Below the pieces are notes generated by a model. It searched no databases and was not told the origin of the DNA. It saw nothing but the letters and a program-made list of their open reading frames with translations. From Owenia fusiformis (Eukaryota; Annelida; Polychaeta; Sabellida; Oweniidae): a DNA stretch of 64,000 nt. The stretch lies in the NCBI GenBank assembly GCA_903813345.2, contig CAIIXF020000012.1, positions 17,170,020-17,234,019 on the forward strand. Reading direction: 5' to 3'. The translations under genes and the position numbers were made by a program. This document shows positions 44,710-55,900 of the stretch, piece after piece. Position 1 is the stretch's first letter. Each line of letters begins with the position of its first letter.

Positions 44710-45503
44710 TTGTTATCCGACTGAACGAAGTTCGAGGGGGATATAGAGAAGCCGTCCATTCCTACATTCGTCCGTGTGTCCGGGCAATAACTCCAATACC
44801 GGTTGACGGATTTGGTTCAAATTTTATAGGCTTATGCCTTATGAGTGTAGGACCTCTTCTCGAGAAGGAATTTTCAATATGGCCACTCAATTCAAAATGG
44901 CTGCCATTTTTCGTAAAAAATGTTATCGTTGATAATTCAAATACAAGTTGACGGATTTGGTTCAAATTTTATATGCTGATGCCTAGGGACACAGTTTCTA
45001 TGTTCGACAAAAAAAGATTTTCAAGATGGCCGCTTAATTTCAAAATGGCGGCCATTTTTCGTAAAAATATGTAATCTTTGATAACTCAAATACCAGTGAA
45101 TGGATTTGGTTCAAATTTTATATGATGATGCTTAGGGACACAGTTTCTATGTTCGACAAAAATTTTTCAAAATGCCCGCTTAATTTCAAAATGGCGGCAA
45201 TTTTTCGTAAAAAACGTAATCTTTGATAACTCAAATACCAGTGAACAGATTTGGTTGAAATTTCATATGAGTATGCCTAGGGACACAGTAGCTCTGTTCA
45301 GGAAATAATTTTCAAGATGGCGGCTGAATAACTCATATACCAGTGAACGGATTTGGTTTAAATTTTATATGATGCTGCCTAGTTCACAATGGTAGAACCT
45401 AACTTTGTGCCAAATTTCATGCTTCTATCACAAAGTGCACAAACATTTCAACATTTACACTAGCTATAATAAGCATAATATGTTTTGTTCGGTGGGATTT
45501 GCT
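44710..45503 (+). mobile_element. 0.8-kb element with CGAACGAAG/GTTCGGTGGG ends and tandem AAGATGGC units
   Basis: Starts TTATCCGACTGAACGAAG with GGGGGATATAGAGAAGCCGT and CGTCCGTGTGTCCGGGCAAT, ends GTTCGGTGGGATTTGCTACT. The body has four units of about 130 bp with GATTTGGTTCAAATTTTATA, GCCTAGGGACACAG and AAAATGGCGGCCATTTTTCG. It is a relative of 10207-10815 and, in layout, of 26874-28265. Confidence 0.7.
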
Positions 45504-46655
45504 ACTCCGTGGAACTCTGGAACCCTTTAAAGGACCAAATTAATGATCTAGATAACTGTATTGGCTTACCTCAATTAGCCAGATTGTTCACCCTATAAGG
45601 CCTTCCTTAAGTGTATGTTCATAATTACTAGTCCCAAAGTACATCAGGATCAACCTTAGTGCCAACCTTATGTGTTACATACTCTATTTGTGTTCATATG
45701 TTAATGGGAGTGGGGTGCTAGTCTCCCCCCAGAAGGTATATTTCAGAAAAAATGTTACAATGTTAGACACTAACAGATACATTAGAATGATTAGTAGACC
45801 ATTGTACAATAAATATAGGGAAGTGCAATTGTTTGTAGATCATAGTACATTTAGCTTATAATAAACAGTGATCTCCCCAGGATTATGTCTCATTAGGGTG
45901 CTAAATTCTGGTTTTACCTGTTTTGTAGGGTGTAGCGTTCAAAAGGGTGCAATACACTCTAAATCAAGGGAGATTACTACATAGGCTAATGCAATGGGTT
46001 AAAAATCATTGTACTATGGGTGGTGATCAAATGTTTGTGGTTTTGAATTCTGTACATTTCAGTTATTATGATGATGAAAATTCATCATCTGTATTGAAAC
46101 GATATGCCATCGTGAATGACATATAGTTTAAAATTTTTACTATTTGAGTAGCAGTGGTAATGAGTGGAATGAGCAAAGAGCAAATATATACAGACATGAG
46201 GTGTTACTCTAAATTGTAAAATGTGCAGAATCAAGGAAACCAAGCTCTAGATGTTTCAAAGGCATTTTCTTGGTTACATGTTTGCAGGAAAATTGAAAGC
46301 CATGACAGAGGGGTACAGAGTATGTTAAAACTATTTTTTCATAGTAAATATACATATAAATATATAATATCATAAATGTTATATAGTGATAGTAGAATCC
46401 GCAATCATGTAAAATCAAAATATTGAAGATTCCCAAATGTTGTATATTTATTGTTAATAAAAATATAAATTATATATACATGTAATTTGCATATTGAGTT
46501 TGATATATATCTGCTAGACTGGTGGAAAGAAGGAATGATCCTCTGAGTATTATGAACTTTATGGCCCCTTTTCTATATGGGCCTTAATGGTTCTGATTGA
46601 GTACACGAGTCGCAGTCCACGGCTATTGCATCGTTTTGATTCTCCACATTGGAGT
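45504..46655. other. No recognisable gene
   Basis: AT-rich. GATCTCCCCAGGATTATGTC at 45871 belongs to a short dispersed motif also at 14511 and 63463. Nothing else recognised. Confidence 0.45.
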
Positions 46656-46730
46656 ACAGTAAAACCTGCGGATAGTGAACAATTTTTTGCCAAGAAAAAA
46701 TTTCACTGTTGGTAGGTGTTCACTACAGCA
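46656..46730 (+). mobile_element. ACAGTAAAACCTG element cut by the duplication boundary
   Basis: ACAGTAAAACCTGCGGATAG leads into the 42340-like sequence TTCACTGTTGGTAGGTGTTC. The left edge of the 6.28-kb duplication (46678) falls inside it, so the second copy lacks the element's end. Confidence 0.6.
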
Positions 46731-46971
46731 ATGATTTGATTTCGCCACATTTGACGTATTATATAAAGAGACCAGCTATTAAAAGTGAGGAGGGAATAAT
46801 CAATTTAATTTGTATTTTCTACCCATATTAACCCATGACACTCTAGGGATAAGTATTTGATTTGTTGTAATGTTATATACATGTACAAACTAACTGTCGT
46901 CTGAATGGTTCATCCTTTTATTGTCAAATTTTAATCCCTTTATAATTCTTTTTATCTCATCAAGAGGTAAC

Positions 46972-47053
46972 TGGTCAACTTGTACCCAAGACAACTCGTA
47001 CCCAAGTCAAGTCGTACCCAAGACAACTCGTACCCAAGACAACTTGTACCAAA
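46972..47053 (+). repeat. Short CGTACCCAAGACAACT repeat
   Basis: About four units of roughly 16-19 bp (GTACCCAAGACAACTC and variants), duplicated at 53256-53337. Confidence 0.8.
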
Positions 47054-47609
47054 GTTTATGTTTTGTTTTGAATCAAGTGTTGGGCTGGGAATGGGTATAG
47101 ATAAACATATTATAATTGTTACAAACAGTTCAGAATAGTTTAAAGTATGTAGAAGAGTTTTTGGAAGAAATCCATTTAATTTTGTGACATTTTGAGCTTA
47201 AGTGTCAATCTATTTTGACTGTTATTTTATATTGGTCACAGATTCAGAATGTTTGACGGAAGAGACCTCATAATCATTGTTCAAAATATTAGTGGTACAT
47301 GTATCTTTGTATGTTTATGAGTTTTTGGAACAAGTATCAGATGTAATTTATCTTGAAAGACGGTATAATTAAAAATGTAAAGATTTATCAAAACTTGGGT
47401 CTAATTTCTTATTTAGGATTTCATATTATCAGATTAAAGAATGTAATTCACATTCATATTAAGTCACATTCATAAAATTTAGCAAATCTAAATAATATAA
47501 ATATCAAATATTATTTTGGTACTTGTTCATACACGATACAATACACTTTGTGTGCATGTAGGAATATAATCAAATTAAAAATAAGAATCGTGGGTACTGG
47601 GCTCACATG

Positions 47610-48985
47610 GTAACAGAAAAAAACGGATATAATTTTTTGCTGATTTTTTGTAACAAAATTATTTCAAGCCACTTGCCACTATTTTGGACTGACTGAGAGA
47701 CAGATGGACAAATCGATGTTAAGTAAAATGGCTGAAAAAAAAACTGATATAATTTTTTGCCAATTATTTGTAACAAAATTATTTCATACAACTACTCTTT
47801 ACAGTGACATGGCTTTTTGCAATGCAAGACACCTAAAATTATTTGTAAAGCTAGGAAATGGGCCAAAATTGAATTTCGCGAGACAAAAATGGCGACCATT
47901 TTGAAATCAGGCAAAAAAAGGATTTCGCGAGACAGATGGACAAATCAATGTTAACTAAAATGGCTGAAAATAAAAAAACGGATAAAATATTTTGCTGATT
48001 TTTTGTAACAAAATTATTTCATACAACTACTCTTTACAGTGACATGGCTTTTTACAATGCAGGACAGCTGAAATTATTTGTAAAGCTAGGAAATGGGCAA
48101 AAAGTGAATTTCGCGAAACAAGAATGGCGACCATTTTGAAAATAGGCGAGCTTTTGAACCAAGAGTCATAGGAGAGTTTTTTGTATTGATGTTGAACAAA
48201 ATTAACTTAAAACGGGAATCCTATCGACAGAGGGTTTAAGGTAAATGGTCCAAAAGTGGATTTTGCGAGACAGATGGACAAATCAATGTTAACTAAAATG
48301 GCTGAAAATAAAAAAATGGATATAATTTTTCGCTGATTTTTGTAACAAAATTATTTCATACATCTACTCTTTACATTGACATGGATTTTTACAATGTAGG
48401 ACACTTGAAATTATTTGTAAAGCTAGGAAATGGGTCAAAAGTGAATTTCACGAGACAAGAATGGCGGCCATTTTGAAAATAGGCGAGCTTTTGAACCAGG
48501 AGTCATAGGGGAGTTTTCTGTTTTGATGTTGAACAGAAATAACTTAAAACAGGAATCCTATCGACAGAGGTTTTAAAACGTGCCACTGTTATTGACAGAA
48601 AGTGGATTTCGCGAGTCAGATAGACAAATCAATGTATTAACTAAAATGGCTGAAAATAAAAAAAATGGATATAATTTTTTGCTGATTTTTTGTAACAAAA
48701 TTGTTTTATATATCTACCCTTTACATTGACATGGATTTTTACAATGTAGGACACCTGAAATTATTTGTAAAGCTAGGAAATGGGTCAAAAGTGAATTTCG
48801 CGAGACAAAAGTGACGGCCATTTTGAAAATAGGCAAGCTTTTGAACCAGGAGTCATAGGGGAGTTTTCTGTATTGATGTTGAACAGAAATAACTTAAAAC
48901 AGGAATCCTATCGACAGAGGTTTTAAAACGTGCCACTATTGTTGACGGACAGACAGACAGACGGATGGACGGACATACCAACTAG
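47610..48985 (+). repeat. Tandem units of 230-345 bp with GGCGGCCATTTT motif
   Basis: Four units starting CAGATGGACAAATC near 47701, 47933, 48271 and 48617. Each contains AAAATGGCTGAAAATAAAAA, TTTTGTAACAAAATT, AAAGCTAGGAAATGGG, GAATTTCGCGAGAC and GACGGCCATTTTGAAAATAG. A GACAGACAGACAGACGGATG run closes the array. Second copy at 53894-55269. Similar in style to the element at 26874. Confidence 0.8.
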
Positions 48986-49139
48986 AGAAGCTTGTAGCAT
49001 AACTTGCTTGAAGCATAACTTGACCAGTACCAGAACAGCATGTAGCATAGGTGTCTCTGGTTTTAACATTGCACTTTTAACTTAGTCTGTATCACTTATA
49101 GCATTATTGTCTTTGCTTGTACCATAATTCTGACACTTG

Positions 49140-49725
49140 GCTGTGGTTGTGTGATAGTTATGTCTGTGCTTATGTTATAGTGATGACAATTATGTCTGAG
49201 CTTGTGTGATAGTTTTGACAGTTATGTCTGTGCTTATGTCATAGTTTTGACAATAATGTCTGAGCTTGTGTCATAGTGTTTGTAGTTATGTCTGTGCTTG
49301 TGTCATGGTTTTGACATAATGTCTGTGCTTATGTCATAGTTTTGACAATAATGTCTTAGCTTGTGTCATAGTGTTTGTAGTTATGTCTGTGCTTGTGTCA
49401 TGGTTTTGACATAATGTCTGAGCTTGTGTCATAGTTTTGACAGTTATGTCTGTGCTTATGTTTTGACAATAATGTCTGAGCTTGTGTCATAGTGTTGACA
49501 GTTATGTCTGTGCTCGTGTCATAGTTTTGTCATAATGTTTGTGCTTGTGTCATAGTTTTGACAGTTATGTCTGTGCTCGTGTCATAGTTTTGACAGTGAT
49601 GTCTGTGCTTGTGTCATAGTTTTGTCATAATGTTTCTGCTTGTGTCATAGTTTTGACAGTTATGTCTGTGCTCGTGTCATAGTTTTGACAGTTATGTGTC
49701 TGCTGGTGTCATAGATTTGACAATT
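49140..49725 (+). repeat. 32-bp minisatellite (TTATGTCTGTGCTTGTGTCATAGTTTTGACA type)
   Basis: About 18 units with small indels; TGTCTGAGCTTGTG and TGTCTGTGCTCGTG variants alternate. Second copy at 55424-56009. Confidence 0.88.
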
Positions 49726-50908
49726 ATAACTATGTAAGCAGTCATTCACCATTTAATTATGACACTGTATTACATTATCAAGATATAATGGTCAAATTAT
49801 GCTATGATAACTAACTTAGTTGAAGTGATAATTTTACATCTACTTTCATGGTCTTGTTGGCATGAAATAAAAGCTCACAAGAAACATGTAGAATTTCTTT
49901 CTAAGAAATTTATTAATTCAAAACCTTTAATAACCAGTAAACATTTTAGATGTTGTAAACATTTTACAGTACAAAAATGCCCATCCTAAGATTTACTTAC
50001 AGGGTGTCCCAGAACTCATAAGAATTTTTTGAGGGAGATATGAGGCATAGTTGATTTTTCTTGGTGCACTTATAAAATATACATTGAGGAATAACTGACG
50101 TGAATTTCAGGTAAACATCTTTCATATTTTCGAATTAATTGACATTTGAATTCTACATGTACATCGCCATAAACCCTGGAGTTGTTGAAAAATACAATTT
50201 TATGTCGCAAACAGAGGAGGAATTGCAATATATTGCTTCAGGGGAGCTTAGGGAGTGGTTATCGAACGATTCTGGAATGTGTATAAAGAGTAGCTGAAAA
50301 GACATCAACTGCTTATAATATACTACAAGGAGAATTTCTCTGAATAGATGCATTAGCTGAATGTGTATGATGCTATTAACTAATGTACCAAAACGCTGAA
50401 ATAATTCAATAAAAACAATGCTATAATAGTAGAGATTCTCTAAACTAAACTAAAATGAATTATATTTCCCCTCCCAAAATAGTCTTTTCTTTACAAATTA
50501 TAAGAATTCAAACTTAAAGATGCTTTAATACATAATCTAATGGGTTAGTTAGAATTGCCAAACTTTTGGAGGGAGTGTAATTGTACATATTGCATTATTT
50601 GAGGAACCTTGATGGGGGGGGGGGGGGGATTTGTGAATAACATAAAAATAGAACCCCCGGTCACCAAATCCTGGCTACACCACTGTCTTGTATATCACCT
50701 GTATATGAACTTTCGTAGGCTAAACATTAAAGAATTAACGTCTTGACTTAGCATATTTAGCCTAATTTTGCAATGATGTCAACGTTATTCCAATGTTATG
50801 TTGTGATTCGCAGAGGTTGCGACAACGAGATTCGTTTAAAAATATGTCTAAATGATCTTATTCGTTTAAAAAAATTGTATTTTTCAAATAAGATCCCGGA
50901 CCCCTAAC

Positions 50909-50962
50909 ATGTTTTCGGTCAACTGGGTTTCGGACAACTGGGTTTCGGACAACTGGGTTGAC
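50909..50962 (+). repeat. Threefold TTTCGGACAACTGGG repeat
   Basis: Three near-identical 17-bp units (first has GGTC for GGAC). Copy at 57193-57246. Confidence 0.8.
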
Positions 50963-51111
50963 CCCGTTCTTATTAAGTTATCAGATCAAGCGAGCAGCCT
51001 AACAAAAAATGCAAAAACCGAACCAAAAATTGGAATCTCGCGCAGATTGCCTCCAGTGCTTTTTGCAATCTCCGAGCCTTTCGTTCAGTGCAAATCCGTG
51101 CTTTAGTGACG

Positions 51112-51836
51112 GTACCAGGCCTGTCAACTTGGGAACACCTAACATGAGTGACTTGGAAATGTTGAACACCTCCCCTCAAAATGTGAACACCTTGGTCCAA
51201 ATCTGAACACCTTGATCCAAATTTTGAATACCTTGGTTTACATTTTATCGAACTCCTATGCAGTGTCTCGGTATAGACACTGCTGGCGGGCAGATTATGG
51301 AATCCCCAAAATTTGGGGAAGATAGTCCCCCTTTTTGTCACAGATGTACTTGTTTTTCTCACAACTTATAAAATATATGTTCTTTTATGTTCACCAATAA
51401 TTATTTTGTCAAAATATTCCAAAATCAATGAAATATAAGAGGAAATCCCCGCGGAAGGAATTCTGAGTAAAAGTTGTGTTGATAAAAGTTTACCGCACGT
51501 GTTCTTTATTAGTTAATACGCGCCATTCAACCAATGTTGTGGGGGTTGGTACGAAAAATTTCGAACGGAATGCGTGACATACACGTACTTCGCGTGAAAA
51601 GTCCGAACGATATGCGCACGTTTTTTTTCGGCGTTCGTACTTTTGCTGTGTAGACGAACTTTTTTAGAAATTTTTCTACAGACTCGGAAATATTTTTACT
51701 TGACAATTACCAGGTAAAATGCGTATTTGCGTGACATTTTCTGTCACGCAAAAATAACTGCCGTGACTTCAAATTCTTCAGCAAATGCGTGACAAATACG
51801 CAAATTGCGGGACAGTTGACAGGCCTGAGGTACGCA
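51112..51836. mobile_element. About 720-bp element with AGGCCTGTCAAC ends and GCGTGAC motifs
   Basis: GGTACCAGGCCTGTCAACTT at the left and GTTGACAGGCCTGAGGTACG at the right are inverted. The right half is dense in GCGTGAC/GTCACGC. A diverged second right end (GCGTGACTTCAACTTTTCTG to GGGACACGGCCTG) lies at 51990-52110, and a relative at about 62330-62620 ends GCGTGAGGGTTGACAGGG. Copy 2 at 57397-58121. Confidence 0.55.
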
Positions 51837-52426
51837 ACGAACGAAATGAATCAGTTTGAGAATCACGGACATCTAATACGTTCTTCGAATTGCCCTGGAA
51901 CTATATTTATAAAAGTATTTGAAGTCCCAGAATTTCGCCAGAAACATTCTCTCTGACTGTGTTGAGAATGACTTTTTGGAAGTTTTAAACAGAAATATTT
52001 TCGCTTGACGATAATCGGGTAAAATGCATATTTGCGTTCTGTCACCCAAAAAAACTAGCGTGACTTCAACTTTTCTGGCAAATGCATGACAAATTGCGGG
52101 ACACGGCCTGAATAATACATGCTCCCAAGCATTTGTGCTATGCTCCTTATAATTTCGCGCCATTTCTAATTCAACCAATCAGATTGTTCATTGGAAAAAC
52201 ACGTGATCACAATCTGATATGGAGGGAAACTAGGTGAGAATTTTATCCCATTTATTTTAAACATTTCTCTTGATATAATAGCCTTAAAGATTAATTGTCT
52301 TCATGTTCATAAAGTAGAAACCATGGGCTTCATGTACATATGAAATATTTTTCTTGAAGTATCAACTTGAAGTTGTAATTTTACAAACTTTCTGGCCGAC
52401 AGTCAAAAAATCAATTTTTAGAAAAA

Positions 52427-52590
52427 GTTCAAATCACAGGCAATGGAACATAGAAATAACCCCCCCACTCTTTATATATAAGTAAATAAATATTATTTTA
52501 CTTATATATAGAGAGTGAGGGGGATTATTTATAATCCCCTCCACTCTTTATATATAAGTAAATAAATATTATTTTACTTATAGAGAGTGG
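52427..52590. mobile_element. Truncated left arm of a GGCAATGGAACATAGAAATA inverted-repeat element
   Basis: ATCACAGGCAATGGAACATA then ACCCCCCCACTCT, followed by twofold TTTATATATAAGTAAATAAA/TATTATTTTACTTATA palindromes. The matching right arm is absent because copy 1 of the duplication ends first. Confidence 0.65.
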
Positions 52591-52604
52591 GGTAGTATGT
52601 ATCC

Positions 52605-52633
52605 AACAGACCGAATATAATATTCGGTCTGTT
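52605..52633. repeat. Perfect 29-bp palindrome
   Basis: AACAGACCGAATAT, one base, ATATTCGGTCTGTT; copy at 58890-58918. Confidence 0.9.
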
Positions 52634-52947
52634 ATGATTGATATATTTCCTGTGGAAATCGCGGTGATATTTTTTGCACATTAATTTTTCGTTTATTATA
52701 AGAATGTTCACCTTGAAAATTGGTGAATATGTTGAAGAGATGTTCATCTTAAACTAGAAGCAAAAATATTTGTATAAGGCGGGTACAAGTTGATATAAAA
52801 TAATGAAATGTTCAGACTCACCAAAACTTCAGGATGTGTTCATAAGTAGATCGCGAAATCAATGTCAAGGACGTTTTTGAGTTCACGAGATCCAAACGAG
52901 ATATGCAAATTTTGAACTTTGACAACACATGACCACTTGATTACCTC

Positions 52948-52961
52948 TTGATTACCTTGAT
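52948..52961. other. 14-bp filler at the duplication junction
   Basis: TTGATTACCTTGAT separates the end of copy 1 (...TTGATTACCTC) from the start of copy 2 (AACAATTTTTTGCC). It repeats TTGATTACC and TTGAT of the adjoining copy-1 end, so it looks templated from the flank. Confidence 0.8.
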
Positions 52962-55900
52962 AACAATTTTTTGCCAAGAAAAAATTTCACTGTTGGTAGG
53001 TGTTCACTACAGCAATGATTTGATTTCGCCACATTTGACGTATTATATAAAGAGACCAGCTATTAAAAGTGAGGAGGGAATAATCAATTTAATTTGTATT
53101 TTCTACCCATATTAACCCATGACACTCTAGGGATAAGTATTTGATTTGTTGTAATGTTATATACATGTACAAACTAACTGTCGTCTGAATGGTTCATCCT
53201 TTTATTGTCAAATTTTAATCCCTTTATAATTCTTTTTATCTCATCAAGAGGTAACTGGTCAACTTGTACCCAAGACAACTCGTACCCAAGTCAAGTCGTA
53301 CCCAAGACAACTCGTACCCAAGACAACTTGTACCAAAGTTTATGTTTTGTTTTGAATCAAGTGTTGGGCTGGGAATGGGTATAGATAAACATATTATAAT
53401 TGTTACAAACAGTTCAGAATAGTTTAAAGTATGTAGAAGAGTTTTTGGAAGAAATCCATTTAATTTTGTGACATTTTGAGCTTAAGTGTCAATCTATTTT
53501 GACTGTTATTTTATATTGGTCACAGATTCAGAATGTTTGACGGAAGAGACCTCATAATCATTGTTCAAAATATTAGTGGTACATGTATCTTTGTATGTTT
53601 ATGAGTTTTTGGAACAAGTATCAGATGTAATTTATCTTGAAAGACGGTATAATTAAAAATGTAAAGATTTATCAAAACTTGGGTCTAATTTCTTATTTAG
53701 GATTTCATATTATCAGATTAAAGAATGTAATTCACATTCATATTAAGTCACATTCATAAAATTTAGCAAATCTAAATAATATAAATATCAAATATTATTT
53801 TGGTACTTGTTCATACACGATACAATACACTTTGTGTGCATGTAGGAATATAATCAAATTAAAAATAAGAATCGTGGGTACTGGGCTCACATGGTAACAG
53901 AAAAAAACGGATATAATTTTTTGCTGATTTTTTGTAACAAAATTATTTCAAGCCACTTGCCACTATTTTGGACTGACTGAGAGACAGATGGACAAATCGA
54001 TGTTAAGTAAAATGGCTGAAAAAAAAACTGATATAATTTTTTGCCAATTATTTGTAACAAAATTATTTCATACAACTACTCTTTACAGTGACATGGCTTT
54101 TTGCAATGCAAGACACCTAAAATTATTTGTAAAGCTAGGAAATGGGCCAAAATTGAATTTCGCGAGACAAAAATGGCGACCATTTTGAAATCAGGCAAAA
54201 AAAGGATTTCGCGAGACAGATGGACAAATCAATGTTAACTAAAATGGCTGAAAATAAAAAAACGGATAAAATATTTTGCTGATTTTTTGTAACAAAATTA
54301 TTTCATACAACTACTCTTTACAGTGACATGGCTTTTTACAATGCAGGACAGCTGAAATTATTTGTAAAGCTAGGAAATGGGCAAAAAGTGAATTTCGCGA
54401 AACAAGAATGGCGACCATTTTGAAAATAGGCGAGCTTTTGAACCAAGAGTCATAGGAGAGTTTTTTGTATTGATGTTGAACAAAATTAACTTAAAACGGG
54501 AATCCTATCGACAGAGGGTTTAAGGTAAATGGTCCAAAAGTGGATTTTGCGAGACAGATGGACAAATCAATGTTAACTAAAATGGCTGAAAATAAAAAAA
54601 TGGATATAATTTTTCGCTGATTTTTGTAACAAAATTATTTCATACATCTACTCTTTACATTGACATGGATTTTTACAATGTAGGACACTTGAAATTATTT
54701 GTAAAGCTAGGAAATGGGTCAAAAGTGAATTTCACGAGACAAGAATGGCGGCCATTTTGAAAATAGGCGAGCTTTTGAACCAGGAGTCATAGGGGAGTTT
54801 TCTGTTTTGATGTTGAACAGAAATAACTTAAAACAGGAATCCTATCGACAGAGGTTTTAAAACGTGCCACTGTTATTGACAGAAAGTGGATTTCGCGAGT
54901 CAGATAGACAAATCAATGTATTAACTAAAATGGCTGAAAATAAAAAAAATGGATATAATTTTTTGCTGATTTTTTGTAACAAAATTGTTTTATATATCTA
55001 CCCTTTACATTGACATGGATTTTTACAATGTAGGACACCTGAAATTATTTGTAAAGCTAGGAAATGGGTCAAAAGTGAATTTCGCGAGACAAAAGTGACG
55101 GCCATTTTGAAAATAGGCAAGCTTTTGAACCAGGAGTCATAGGGGAGTTTTCTGTATTGATGTTGAACAGAAATAACTTAAAACAGGAATCCTATCGACA
55201 GAGGTTTTAAAACGTGCCACTATTGTTGACGGACAGACAGACAGACGGATGGACGGACATACCAACTAGAGAAGCTTGTAGCATAACTTGCTTGAAGCAT
55301 AACTTGACCAGTACCAGAACAGCATGTAGCATAGGTGTCTCTGGTTTTAACATTGCACTTTTAACTTAGTCTGTATCACTTATAGCATTATTGTCTTTGC
55401 TTGTACCATAATTCTGACACTTGGCTGTGGTTGTGTGATAGTTATGTCTGTGCTTATGTTATAGTGATGACAATTATGTCTGAGCTTGTGTGATAGTTTT
55501 GACAGTTATGTCTGTGCTTATGTCATAGTTTTGACAATAATGTCTGAGCTTGTGTCATAGTGTTTGTAGTTATGTCTGTGCTTGTGTCATGGTTTTGACA
55601 TAATGTCTGTGCTTATGTCATAGTTTTGACAATAATGTCTTAGCTTGTGTCATAGTGTTTGTAGTTATGTCTGTGCTTGTGTCATGGTTTTGACATAATG
55701 TCTGAGCTTGTGTCATAGTTTTGACAGTTATGTCTGTGCTTATGTTTTGACAATAATGTCTGAGCTTGTGTCATAGTGTTGACAGTTATGTCTGTGCTCG
55801 TGTCATAGTTTTGTCATAATGTTTGTGCTTGTGTCATAGTTTTGACAGTTATGTCTGTGCTCGTGTCATAGTTTTGACAGTGATGTCTGTGCTTGTGTCA

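Larger units (their letters stand above)
46678..52947 (+). repeat. 6.27-kb direct tandem duplication, copy 1
   Basis: Matches 52962-59232 at an offset of 6284 bp, changing to 6285 after one homopolymer. The only difference I found is a poly-G of 15 (50614-50628) against 16 (56898-56913). All chance open frames inside are identical in both copies. The unit holds minisatellites, inverted-repeat elements and no recognisable gene. Confidence 0.95.

Noticed and set aside
50614-50628. Poly-G length difference between duplicate copies as a biological mutation
   Set aside because: A one-base homopolymer difference (15 versus 16) cannot be told apart from sequencing error here.
50973-51362. 129-codon minus-strand open frame (and its copy at 57258-57647), plus the 101-codon frame at 51873-52178
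   Set aside because: They lie over inverted-repeat elements, show no domain, and are identical in both copies only because the duplication is recent.
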